Source: Dipetalonema caudispina (taxonomy: Eukaryota; Nematoda; Chromadorea; Rhabditida; Onchocercidae). Taken from it: a stretch of 64,000 nt of DNA. This document shows positions 15,645 through 28,423 of the stretch, in pieces (the first letter of the stretch is position 1; every line of letters begins with the position of its first letter). The translations under genes were made by a program, and so were the position numbers. The stretch spans positions 62,001 to 126,000 of the forward strand of contig JABVXV010000103.1 in the NCBI GenBank assembly GCA_013365325.1, in the 5' to 3' direction. The notes under the pieces were generated by a model. That model did no database searches and was not told the DNA's origin. It saw only the letters and a list, made by a program, of their open reading frames with translations.

Positions 15645-18575
15645 ATGACAGTTTCGTATGAGGAGAAATTATCCTCACTAATGCTACGATGGCGAGGATC
15701 GTTGTGGAAAGCTGTACTAAAGGATTTGATTGCTTTCTATCTCGTTTATTATATTATTCTATTTTTCCAGGTATTTTTAAAGCATTAATTTCTCTTTGTC
15801 AAACTTTTTACATCAGGTTTATTACTTAAACATTTATTTCCAAGAGAGACAGAAAATTTCGTTCCTGAGAAAATAAATTCCAACATCAAAAACGATGTGT
15901 AGGGTAATTTGTTCAAAATGTTTCTTGATGTGGTTGAAATTTTAGTTATAAAAGATGAAGAAATTTCTTGAATAAATCTTATCGCAGTAAACAACAGCGT
16001 AAAATATTTTCCTCTTCTATTTCCTCAAAAAGTTTAATTCCTTCAAAACTCAAAATCCGAACAGATAAGAACTTTTTGATATATATCAACTTTACTTTTT
16101 GTTTTATATATAAAATAGTATTAATTTTCGAAGTAAATCTTTTGGATGTAAAATTTCTAGCTTAAATCTGAGAATGTTAAATGGCTCATCTTGTAATGGG
16201 TTATTCAAAACTTCTCCATTCAGGATGGCCTAATTAAAAAAATTTAACTCCAATACTTTCCATTCACCACTCACGATTTCCCGGTGTAGTTCGATCACTT
16301 TTCAATGCTATTCGGTCAATAGAGAAGAACCAAAAATTTATGTTCAGAAATCTGACGAGTACGAAATTCTAAGAACTCCGTGATGAACTAATGATTTCAC
16401 AATATCGCTTAATAAATGAAATTACTTCCAGGCTTCTGATTTAAAATTCATTGTTGGAAATTAATTATTAGATGTCTTATTTACATGAAAAGATGAACAT
16501 GGAATATTTGTTGCAGTGGTATTATCTTGATGAAAAGCAGAAAGAATACTTCACAGGATGGATTATTTGGTGCGAAATTGGCTCCCAATATATTCCCTTA
16601 TCTTTCTTGCTTGGCTTTTTTGTTGCTGTTGTAATAGCACGATGGTGGGAACAATTCAATTATATCAGTTGGCCTGATAAATTAATGATGACTGTAGCAA
16701 CTTGCTTACCTGGTAATCAGAATTTACCTGTTCGACAAGCTATTGCAAGATGGTCAAGCTTACAGGTTTGATTTGAAAAGAGTAATTTTAACGAGGGATA
16801 GCATTGTCATAACTGTTCATAAACAAACTGAGACACTACTTCTGCATACTATTTTGTAATAGTAATTCATCAGTGTGAAATACATGAATGATGTTATTTC
16901 AGGCAGCTATTGCTTGGTCCGGAATATCAGTTCGTACCCTAAAGCGTTTCCCGACAGAACGACATTTAGTGGAGGCAGATTTGATGACCGAAGAAGAGTA
17001 TAAAATGTTTATAAGTGTAGAAGCAAGACATGGCAAATGGTAAAATTTTTATTTGAATTTTAAAGTGGAGATTTAAAATTAATACATATGCCACACAAAG
17101 ATGAAACGAATCATCAGTTCAAGCTTACCCAAGTAAATAGCTATTTCAAAAGCACCCAGTATTTGTGAATGAAAGTTAGTTGTTCAATAAAACAACATTT
17201 TATCAGTCGGTTGTTATGCAACTCCGAAAAATAGGTTTGTACCGATAATGTGGATATCAAATTTGTTGGGAGCATTGTACCGACAACAACGAATTGATTC
17301 CGTACAACTCAATATGCTAATGCAACAACTGTACTCGTTCAGGGATGGTTTCGCCATGTTGTTTGTTTACGACTGGGTGAAGATACCTCTTGTTTATACA
17401 CAGGTAAATGTACTCTAAATCAGAAGTCAGTGTTTAAATGCATGAACTTTTGATTTCAAAGTACTCAATGAACAAATAACAATCTTTCAATCTTTTCACT
17501 AAAAAATATAACTCTACCACAAAACTTCACAAACTTTCAAGCCTTGAAGGTAGTGGCAATTGCAACTTACGGATATTTCACAATCTGTTTGATTGGACGC
17601 CAACCAAAAATTGACGAACATTCAATGAGAAAAGAAGTATCCATATTGTTTCCAGTTTTTACAACTTTTCAAATGCTATTCTATATTGGATGGCTCAAAG
17701 TTGGCCAGTATCTAATGAATCCATTCGGTGAAGATGACGACGACTTTGGTTGGGTTTCCCTTTAAATAATACATCTAAGCCTTAATAATAGTGCAAATAC
17801 ATCTCGATCAATTCATTGATCCAATAAATGATTCAAATTATTGATTCCTGTACTGCTTATCATTCTCTACGCCTTACCGAGTATCATCAGTTTTATCAGC
17901 AAGGAACTCATACACTGCTGTATCTCATCTACGACAAATGCAGTAGTTTAATATCTGTGATCATTCTCTAGAATAAATTCAGTGACTGATCATTCAAGAT
18001 ACATATAATTAGCAAATATATTATATTTCTACAGGTAAACTTGTAAATATTATTGTTATTATTATTCCTTACCCTCACATTTCGATAAACTGTAGTCATT
18101 GATCTCTCTTTCTAGAATTGAATTATGTGCTGGATCGAAATACATTTATCGCACATATGATGGCAACTGACTTAGCTAATCAATTACCGACAATTAGCAG
18201 GAATGGAATGCGAGTTCTCCTACCACACACTAAGGCATCATTTAAAATACAGGTAAGTGAATATCAGATGAACTTCCTTTATGATTCCCATATGGTATAT
18301 TTGATTTCTGATTTAAAGTTTATCAAAAAATATTTAATTTATTTTCCCTGTAGTTTATTTGAATTTCCTCATATTTCACTCAGATTTAGGATGTCATCCC
18401 AAAAAGTCATTTAACGGATTTCAAGTTAACAGAAGACGAAATGAAACTTATTCACCTGGACGACCTTATGGAAAACAATGAAAATGACCAGAAAAGAGCT
18501 AAACAGAAGCCTGGATTACTATCACGAAGCACTATTGGAACAAATAGAAAGTATTTGTTGACACTTCTTTCCTGA
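15645..18575 (+). CDS. Bestrophin family Ca2+-activated anion channel
   Basis: Seven exons, 400 aa: 15645-15770, 16517-16765, 16903-17039, 17235-17403, 17550-17748, 18116-18252 and 18390-18575. Bestrophins are homopentameric plasma-membrane chloride channels gated by Ca2+. Diagnostic features are the N-terminal RWRGSLWK, ARWW, KIPLVYTQVV, the Ca2+-clasp FGEDDDDFE (about 286-294) and WLKVGQYLMNPFG. The neck residues corresponding to human I76/F80/F84 are all kept (I68, F72, F76 in IPLSFLLGF). Exon 2 is placed at ttgttgcag (16516) because it restores the family alignment directly after YYIILFFQ; an upstream TTAG would add 15 residues absent from relatives. The C-terminal tail is short. A donor inside the last exon (AA|gtatttg at 18552-18553) could splice to a downstream exon near 18685, giving another tail. 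Confidence 0.93.
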
Positions 18576-19918
18576 GCAGTAATAGATTATAAATACTCTT
18601 AAGTTTCGAAAAAACTCTACTTAGCCAAAACGAAACTTTAAATGCAAATCATGTTTGAAAAGTTAAGGTTAGAAACTTTTTAGGACCAGCAGCAGATATA
18701 CCCGAGAAAGGATTACCCTCATCTAATCCTTTATCAAAAAGTGTCGCATATTTCATGTATATCGATTGTTTTGCTTTAAAAACTTTAAAAATGACTTCTT
18801 ATTTCACTTAAAGAAATGAAAGATAAATCGATATTCACAAATTTATAAAAATTAACTGCCATTATGAACTAAATCTTGCAATTCACACCGAAAATAACAA
18901 CTTGTCAAGCTAATTATTAGTTTAGAATACAAACAACCAAAATTCAGTTTCAAAAAGTATGAGAATAAAATATCACAAGAACATGTAATAATTTTTTATA
19001 TCTTCTTCGATAATTAAGCAATTTTTACATTTCTGTCCGCCACTTTGGTATTGCAGTTTTATGGGTCATTCTTCGTTAAACAGTAACGATATTAATTTTG
19101 ATGGAAGAGGTAAGTAATACAAAAATTGAGCGAACGTATCAGCAGCAATATGCCAAGTGATTTTGTTGACAAATTTAAAACAATAAATAATCGTTCTCTC
19201 AACCGTAATGAAAAATTAGGATTTAAAAATCTAATTAATAACTTCTACAAAATAGCTGAGGATACAATATTCATTCACCACCAAAATTTAAAATTAAACT
19301 GAATTCTACCGACTTTTTCGCTACACATACTCATACAGCAAGTATAATTTTTGGAGATGTCATATTATCGAACTGTAGGTAATTGAACAATAAGCTTACT
19401 TCATTGTTTTTGCAACAAAGAATCACTTCACAAGTAAATTAAAAAAAATTCGTCCAGTTTATATCATAACTGAAATTATATAAGCCAAAAAGCTGTCACC
19501 AGAAATTTAAGTGACGTAAAATTCTATTTGGACATTTCACCACGCTAAAACAAATGCTAGTTATCATCAAAGAATTCAAAAAAGCCCTGATGACTTCACA
19601 CTGTGAACTGTAAGATGTATTTACCACACATGGACCAGTTTGCTTGAAATTCCCGTATTACCACGGTAACTGTGTCGTTAGATTTATATCATACTACAAC
19701 TAATGGAATGTATCAAATTCCAGAATATACCGAACAGATAAAAGATAGAATAATTTTCAAATGGTTATGACTCAATCAATGTTAATTAATTTTAGTCGCA
19801 TTTCTCTCACAAATGAAAGTTGAACAGAAAACAGCGCACAGTGTAGGTAGCATATATCATTGAAGTAAAACGACATTGACGAATATTATAAGTGACTAGT
19901 GGAAAATAAGTAATTAGC

Positions 19919-19962
19919 ATTTAAACGTCCTTCATAATTAAAATTATGAGGAACGTTTAAAT
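19919..19962. repeat. 44-bp near-perfect palindrome
   Basis: Arms of 21 bases around a 2-base centre. Two bases in each arm do not match their partners (CGTCCTTC against CGTTCCTC). It could extrude a hairpin, or be the relic of a fold-back element. Confidence 0.8.
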
Positions 19963-20992
19963 TTAAAAGACATCAGATTGTTTTAAATTACAATTGTAAG
20001 AACTCATTTCAAAGAGACTAGAGAGGAAATGTGGGAGTATATTTTATCCACCTGTTACTTATTAATTTAAAAGACTAATTTAAATTTTTAAATTTCGGTA
20101 TTAGTCACAAAGAAGTGGAAAATTAGGACAAGAAAATGGTATTTGTCATATTCTTGGCTGTTTTATAACTTAGCAACCAATTACCAATGCATCAACACTC
20201 AGTATAAGTTCAAATAAGATATATTATCAGGATCTCGAGCTAAGAGATTACCCAAGTAACGTACAATAGAGAATTTTGCAAAGTCTGAACTGAACAGTAA
20301 AATTATCCCTTATGTCCTTCTGCATTCGACAAGTTCACTAATGCGCGCAGACATTTGCTTATAGCCTCTATTTGATAAAAGAAATGTGGCAGGATTTAAA
20401 ATAGTTTGAATTAAAAACTAAAAGAAATAAAATTCCATTCCCTGTCTCTTCCCTTTCAGTCCTTCGTTGACACTAACATCTCAGCTTTCTCTTACTCTCA
20501 TTAATCATATATTCTTAGGAACTCTTGGATCATATATCTATCCTATATCATTGGTTATGATTTAGATATGCTTGAACAAAAGTTTAACAAAACGACTGTA
20601 AATGAGAAATTATCTTTTGGAAAATGCCAAAAAAATGGGATTATCCATTGATAAATTTCCCTATAATCTGACAAGATAGAAGCTATTTGTTGACAGTAGA
20701 GTGAAAGATATTTGAATAGAAACAATCATTTAGAAGATTTTCTCAGCATCTTCAAAGCAAAAATTACTTACTGATCAAGTGATAGCACAATGATATTGAA
20801 ATATTAAACACTAAGCTTGAACAAACTAATTGAGAATTTTTCTCAAATGATATGAACTTGAACATATTCGGTTTGTAGATTTAATTCAACTACATGCAAT
20901 AATTTTGACTGAATATAACCGGGAATACCGAGATTAAATATGGGACATTGGGGAGTGACAGGAAGAAATGAGGTATTATTGATACTGTAGAA

Positions 20993-21042
20993 ATGTTATT
21001 AATTAGTGTATCCCTCGATGTTATTAATTAGTATATCCCCCT
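20993..21042. repeat. 25-bp tandem duplication
   Basis: Two adjacent units, each beginning ATGTTATTAATTAGT and continuing in a TATCCC-containing segment with a few mismatches. They lie 530 bases before the innexin start. Confidence 0.8.
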
Positions 21043-21524
21043 ATGTGGATCACATTCCGGATACGGTGTTGTTTCATAAGGGATACGGCATTAAAAAAAT
21101 ACTCTGTGTAAGAAAGGAGAGAGAGAGCGTTTAAGGATTTCGCATACTACCGTATCCTCCTGGATGTTACCGTAGGATAAGGAAGAGATTTGTTTTCGAC
21201 AGCTCCTTCCCTTCTCATCCTTTAGTTGTTTCTATTTCATTTCATATTTTCACGTTTCATCTAAAAATTTTAATATTCTTTCTGTTTCTCTCTTGGCAAT
21301 GAACATTTCTGTTGAAGTGAAGATTTCCTTCTTCAGTAACTGTCATTTAATGACCCCGATCCAAACTTCATTCTTAACCTTGACTCTGATTCTAACTTTT
21401 TCGCCTTTGATGTAACCAATTATTCAAATGCTTCTTGTTATATTTATGTAAACTAGAGAAGAAACTAATTAAGATTATTGCGTTTTGCATATGGAAATGT
21501 CGCTGAGTCGTCATTTGTTTTGAT

Positions 21525-21534
21525 AAGTTTTCAG
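21525..21534 (+). promoter_or_regulatory. Candidate trans-splice acceptor upstream of the innexin gene
   Basis: The sequence ataagttttcag ends 38 bases before the innexin ATG, with no start codon between. This is the usual position of an SL trans-splice site in nematodes. It could instead be the acceptor of a 5' UTR intron. Confidence 0.45.
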
Positions 21535-21572
21535 ATCGGACGACATTTCATTACGTTCTAGTAATCTACGGA

Positions 21573-24500
21573 ATGTTCCTTGGGATACCAGGTCTAGATA
21601 AATTTGTCTCAAGTATCACCATTTCTCAACTCGATGATTTACCCGGTAAGTTAAATGGTTTTTTTTTTTTTTTAAAAACAGATTCGCATCTATTCATGCA
21701 ATGGAAAAGTATCGTCAGGAGACATTAGGCTTATTTGAGCGTCATTAAAATAATTCCTGGAGTGCCATTAACATTTCTCTTCATGTCAATCTATTATAGA
21801 TAGGTAATAAATTATCAATGACACGGTGAAATTAACTAGCAATGCCTGTTATTTTTGATAATATATTATTGAGTTAGAGAATCGGTATCTCTTATTTGTT
21901 GTTTACTATCTTATTCTTTTCTATCAACTAATTTATTAATTCCATACCATTGCCATGCTTATGGTTTTCTACTCATATTCACTTTGATTCAATTTAAGAT
22001 AAAGCATATTAATTTATCTACATTTTTCAAGTAAAGGTTTTCTTGATTGTTGATTCTAAAAAAGTGATAAGCAATAGAAGCAGTGGTAAAGAAAACGGTG
22101 CTACAAGATGAGGGTGTCAGGAGTGGTAGAATATGACTGAAAAAATACAATTTAGATTGAGCAGTGACTTAGGTTTGGAAGATAAAGTGATTCTTTGTGT
22201 GTACTGTTTCAGATCGCTGCAATTATTTTTACACAGTGTTGATTTTACTGTTTTTCTCACTGCTTATTGGTACCAAGCAGCATTTCGGTGCGCCAATTCG
22301 TTGTCTTGTTGATCGACAATACTCAGGTTATTTCACGGCTTTTTTCGGTTCTTGTGGGATTTATTGCTTCGTAAGCACCTTTTGCGTCATAATGACATTC
22401 AACGTCATATGCGTAATAACGTTTACACATTTCACCAACTATTGAGATTTGACAGCTCAAGTCTTTAGCTCAACAATAGGACAAAAAGTGTGCAGTTTTC
22501 TTTCCTTTTTATTTGCATTTGTTCGGATAATTATAAGCTAATTAAAACCAAAAAGAAGTGAAAGAATGCACTTATTCATCATAGAGGAAGTTCAAGAGCA
22601 TAATTCCATTCTCAGGCTCTTGGATTGGTTATGTACATGATTATTGCTTCATATCGGAACGTTATTCGCTAACGCCACCTGAATATGAAGCAGATGAAAT
22701 TGCCGCTTTCGATCCAACAGATGAGAAAAAGTATGAAAATTATTACCAGGTAAAATTTGATCAACTGATCTGGTGACGACCTGGAAACAGTAATTCTTTC
22801 TCTTTACTTTTAAAGTATGAAGAAGGAAACGAGCAATCTATCTTCACTAAACGTACATATTCAGATTTCGAAGTTGTAGAAAAGATATTTCTCATCCTAT
22901 CTTTTTGTTCCTATGGTAACAAATATTTTTTATAGCATTGAACTTCATATCTAAAATTAACCTGTACATCAAAGTATCGTTTTGAAAGATAGATCAACGA
23001 TCTATTTAGATGTGTGAAGCTGTAGCCATTAAAAAAGAATGACCTAATGAAAGAGAAGTAATTGCAATGTTCTTTAGTTTTTATTGCAGTGGGTGCCTTT
23101 TCTTTTGGCTGCTCAAGCGTTAGCTTTTTATATGCCGCATTTTTTATGGAGATGGTTTCAAAGATTAAGCAGTAAGTTTCATAAATGTTCATGCGAAAGT
23201 ACATTACGTTACTTTTTTGTAGGGTTTGTTATTATTTTTATTTTTCATTTCCTTGACACAAGTTTTTCCCCGCAGATTTAACTGGGTTGCATCGAAAAAT
23301 TTGAACTTAAACTTGTTTCTAACTCTGTACTTTTTTTTTCCGTAGAGTTTATTTTTTTAATAGTTCGTTTTGTTTATTAATTAAACAATTTTCCTTGTTC
23401 TACAACTGGTGAAACATTCGACACATTCTAAAAACACAAACAACTCTTTTCCTTAAAAAGAGGATAAAGACGATTTGCGTGGAAAATGCTCATATGCTTT
23501 ATTTTAGAATTATAATTAATTCTCTAAACCAGCAAAACTATATCTTCTTTCAAAATTGTCAACGTTAAAGTTCTTCATACAGATTTGGATATGGCTATCG
23601 CAGTAGATGAAGCAATTCGAATATACAATATGTTCGCAGACGAACGCAGTAAAGCTGTGAAATATTTGGTGCGATATCTTGAACAGGTAGTATTTTTTAT
23701 GTTGCTATTAAAGTTGTACGTTCTAATGGTACATATTCTACCCATGATTCTTTTTGTAAGGAATACTTTGGGTTTAGATGTAACATCAATGGTGCTGGCT
23801 AAAATTTAACGGGGGGAGAGTACTTGCTTCATTTCGTGTTAAAGTACATTTCTTTGTACTTAAACTTCTGTTCTCTGTATCCTTATAAATAAATAGGGTA
23901 GTGAATGGCGTAGTCAGTAGACTATTCGAAGAAAAAGTAATCCTTATAAGTTATATAAATCACAGATTGGATGAACTGATAGAGATCTGAATTTTGTATC
24001 GTTTGAGTCCCGTTGTTAGTTCGTTCTATTCAGTGCATCTCTCATGATGATTTTATTGTGTAGATGGTATGCTTCAAAAATGATTCAGCATTCTGGTTCC
24101 GAAGTCATTCTAATCTAATCGTTGCTTAAGTTTTTGGTGGTTCACATCACCTGGTACTGGATAGCAAATAGAAAGTGTTCTTACTATGCTTGAAACTTGG
24201 TGGATATGCTTCATCGTGCTTTGAAAAAGCATTGTGGAAAATGCGGCATGTTTCGAAATTGCATTTCGTTGACAATATATACATCATACACTGGAGAATG
24301 TTGCAGTGTGTGGTTTATCCAGTTCGGCGTTCTGTTTTCGTGAACTTCACCCGTATTGTTCTTGTTGGTTGGTATTCATCGCTCGTTTATGTGTTTGAAA
24401 AATTGTTAAATGTTGCAAACACTGTCTTGCAGCTTTATGTCGTCAATACATTTGTAGGTGATGGGACATTACTTTGGGGATATCAGGTTTGTTTGCTTCT

Positions 24501-27500
24501 TTAATTACATAAAATACTGATTGTGGTGTAGGGAGTGCTGTATTCCATTCATATTTTTTACCGCAAATAAATTCACATTTTCTTTTACAACAACTCGAAG
24601 TAAGAGTACTCCATTTTAAAGCTTCACAGTCTTTTAAAATAGTGAACCATTATATATAACTTGGAAAGAAACATCATTAGAAGGTGCCAGCAATGATTAC
24701 CTTATATTTCGAAATGTTATGTTTCCAGATCAAATTCTTTTACAGTTGCTTAAGGATCTTTGGATTGGACAAGACTGGACAACCACTGGATATTTCCCGC
24801 GAGTGGTATATTGTGACTACATGAGGCATGAATTTGCTAACGTGCAACGCAAAACAGTTCAGTGTGCGCTTGCAATAAATATACTCAACGAAAAGGTCCT
24901 TTACTTTTTTTCATAATATGGATGGCATTTCTAGAAGGATAGCAACATATTCACTCATTAGATATGACTCATTAGATATTGTTCCCATTATTAGCTGTAT
25001 TACCTATGGATTTGACTAAGAGAAACGTATCTTCAAAAATAGTTGAATAGGTATTCGCATTAATGTCTGCATGGCTGTTGCTATTGCTTGCGATCAATGT
25101 TGTCAGCGTAATTCATACAGTCACCATATTGTTTATGTCAACATCCCGTGAACGTTCCGTATCAAATTACCTCCAGGTTTGACTGGGCTTTTATTTTTAG
25201 TATTCATGTAATAAAAGAAATCTTAAAATTATGGCACATAGAGGTTTTAAATTTTCCGGAGAGAATTAGTAGTAGAAATATGACACACTGGTAGAATAGT
25301 TGTTGATCTAAATATATACTTTATGATGGGTGCGAAATTTGAAAATCTGAATAAGCGAATTGATGAACAAAACTTTGCTAAACTGCTTCTACAAATGATT
25401 TGGAATTTTATTGATTTTAACGACAACTTTGTAAAAAATATTTTGGAGTTTTTTCTCTGCGAAATCTTATTATCATAGTAAATTGCACATTACAATACGA
25501 TATAACCACAGGATAATTTTCAAGACATTTTAGGCTTTCGTTTGCAAAGAAGAACCGCTCGATATCAATCTCTCAGATAATGGTAAGTTTGTATAAAGCT
25601 TCTTAAATAGTGATTTCGTCCTTGAAAAAATTTTCGTAATTTTTTACTTCAGCATTTTCTTAGTTTTCCCATGTGATTTATTCCGTAATTACATGATTTT
25701 CAGCATGTCAAAGGCAATAGATTTTGTTTTTTTATTTACTGATAAATGTTGAACTTAAAAATTTTCTGACAGATTTTTGACGAGTTTTAGGTCGTATTAT
25801 ATATGTATTTTTTAAATAAAAGTCATTTCATACGCCGAAAAATGTTCAGAAAATGTAGAAAATCGCATTTAAATTTGCACTGAGTTTACTGTAAAAATGT
25901 TCCTCCGGCAGATAAAGATAAAAGAGGTATTTTAAAGCAGTTAAAGCGATCCTTCTAATTTATAGAGGAAGAATAATCACTATAAACAAAAGCAACTCTT
26001 TATTTACTGATAGATGTGATTTACCATGCTTGATTCAGCAATAGCGCGTCATTTTCCAGAACTTTTCGCATCCACTCATCCACAGCCCTGAATCACAGAG
26101 TTAGATCATTGATACTGGTCAGATTCTTGATCAGGACTTTTTACAGCATTGTGCTGCTAATTATAGAAATGATTCACAGAATCGGATCACTGATTACTAG
26201 TCAGATTCTTGCTTTCTCCTTTTATCCGTCCCGTTTGCGGATATAACTTCAAACGTCAGATATGCAGTCCCAAGCGTAGTTCTGACGTCTTCTGGACGTA
26301 GTAAAATTTTTTCCATCTTTCAAAGCCACACGGAGAGTAAGATAGAGTGGTCTTTGCTAAGTTTCGCTATTTTATTACATTACTTTTCATAATTTTTAAA
26401 GTTAAGAAATCTTGTTTAGATGGTGATTTTTGCGAGAACGAGTTATCTGAGGACTATCTCTCAAATGTAGCAAGCGCTTCGTTCCATTCCAGGATTAGGT
26501 AAGGAAGAAATAACTTATACGATTTTTTATCAAAATGTCACATTTCAATTTCCATTTAAATTGTTTTCATTTAAGCTTATACCTTGAATCAGCAATTCAC
26601 TGCCAAAAAAACTGATAACCTGTACTTTAAAAAAAAAGTGTTTTAGACGCCGTCTATGTGCAACAGCTGATTGCAGCGAAAATATCAACAAAGAGAATGA
26701 AAAGACGCGAGAATCAGAAGAACAGAAGCAGGCGATGTTTTATAGACGATTAGTATCACTAGCACGTAATTCTTAAACATATCTGTCGCAAATCCGACAT
26801 ATGTAACAGAGTCTTTTTATTTGGAATAGAACAAGAAGTCCTTACATCTAAAAAAAGTGGTTTCAAGATTATCATTTAAAAACGTACCACCTGTCTCAGT
26901 TTTTCATTCCCTTTGTTCTCCAAGGATTAGCTATGCAAACTCTGTCTGCTACACTGACAGTGTTTTTTGGTTTTTATTTCTAGCTCTTTTAACATTATAT
27001 ATTCTACAGCTGTTAAGAAACTACCGTATTTTACATTCATTCGATACATATACTAAGCTCAAAAATTAAGGTATTTTATCGACTTATCAATTTTAGATAG
27101 AGATAGACACCTTCTACATAATTTTGTTTGCGAAGCAATACATCCAGATAGCATTCTTCTACTGCGTTTCATACATTCTCATGCGGGTGCGATGGTTACA
27201 TCTGATATCGTATTTGCACTTTGGGCTGATTATGTGAAAGCAAAAGAGTCAAGAAGACGCAAGTACCAACCGAAAGTTATGGGTGGCATTGCACCTGGTA
27301 AACTTGTTTAAAGAAATTGACAAGTAATAAAATGAGATAGTAAAAGGATGACGTGGCTGTAAAGTATATACTCTGTAACAAGTAAGTTAAATTTCGTAAT
27401 AGTAGAACATCCAGTAGTTTAGCTTGCAAATAGTGTTGTTCGTTTAGAAGTATCAAAATTGTTCATTTTCCTTTCCTTCTTATAATTAGATTAATCTTTG

Positions 27501-28423
27501 TAAATGATATGGTTCTTGCACTGTTTTTTTACAAGAGGAAAAATGCCTTTCTCAATTCCTGATCTTTCTTGTCTGTAATAACAACTGAATTTTATGTAAT
27601 CTTCACGGCCTTTTTTAAGAAATTATTCTAGATTTGATCCTGAATAATAGCATGCAACAGGAGAGAGCTGTCGTTTTTAATTTTTGTGGTTGTCTCACTT
27701 GGGAGTATAATTCGTATTATTCAGTTTCTTGCTGTTTTATAAATTTGCGTTGGGTTCTCATATAGCTATCTTTTTTTGCGTTACAGTTCCTTTTAATCAT
27801 TGTATTGTTATTCTTCGAACAAATATAGCTAAACACATTATTCTGGTGATCATCTAAACAGCTGGCGCCCTTTTGGAGCATTTTATAGTGTTTTCAGGAG
27901 CACCAGTTTGGGAAAAAAACACAGCAGTACTGAATGGTGACAGATATTTTAGTATGCCTTCTGCAAAAACTGATTCAGCAGTTATGGATCCTCTTTTAAA
28001 ACCAAACGAGGAATATGCACAAGTGGTAAGTTTTCCACGTTTATCCTTTAACAAAAAGGATTATTGTAGTTATGTCTCTGGATGAAGGTTACTTCTCTAA
28101 AAAATCTAGTAAAACATTTCTATTATACAGTTTTAATGTTCCTTCCCTAACGTTCCTTGGTGTAGTGCTCGGAAAATGAAATGCTGTAATTTGCTGCTTT
28201 CAAAGAATCTTTTCTGTTGTCGTTGAATACTATTTCAAAAGAGCAAACTTTCAAAAATGTGTGTTTTGAGATAGAAAACAGTACAGCCGCGCATTGTTAT
28301 CAACATTTATATGGTCACAGAATATTTTTACATTATGTCAGAAGGATTTTCCAGTTTTTAGAACTAATATTTCTTTTGCAGGTTGACTCTGTGGATTTGT
28401 GTCCATCTACAATATGCTCGTAA
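21573..28423 (+). CDS. Innexin gap-junction protein with extended cytoplasmic region
   Basis: Fourteen exons, 526 aa: 21573-21645, 22213-22326, 22616-22749, 23090-23171, 23583-23686, 24307-24486, 24746-24895, 25051-25176, 25534-25582, 26420-26498, 26647-26765, 27097-27297, 27898-28025 and 28382-28423. Innexins form invertebrate gap junctions and hemichannels. The N terminus (FLGIPGLDKF), TM1 (VLILLFFSLLIG), first-loop cysteines C55 and C73, the signature YYQWVP (105-110), TM3 (VYVFEKLLNVAN), second loop (GYFPRVVYCDY, VQCALAINILNEK) and TM4 (LMSAWLLLLLAINVV) are all present. The conserved tail ILLLRFIHSHAG..VTSDIVFALW comes only after about 85 extra residues (roughly 326-410) spread over exons 9-11. 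An additional C-terminal extension of about 80 residues follows. The exon 4-5 junction is slightly short compared with relatives, so a small exon could be missing there. Exon ends were chosen by phase and family alignment. Confidence 0.9.
26090..26211. repeat. Diverged direct repeat in an innexin intron
   Basis: Two ~40-base copies (26090-26129 and 26171-26211) share the pattern GA.TCACAGA...GATCA.TGAT..CT.GTCAGATTCTTG with several mismatches, separated by about 40 bases. Confidence 0.7.

Larger units (their letters stand above)
18576..21572. other. Intergenic, no gene recognised
   Basis: About 3 kb between the bestrophin and innexin genes, with palindromic and tandem repeats listed separately. 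A possible alternative bestrophin tail exon begins near 18685. No other exon was recognised. Confidence 0.5.

Noticed and set aside
23276..23320. Extra small innexin exon after the acceptor ccgcag (NLTGLHRK)
   Set aside because: No donor in a compatible phase could be found before the next exon; left out of the model.
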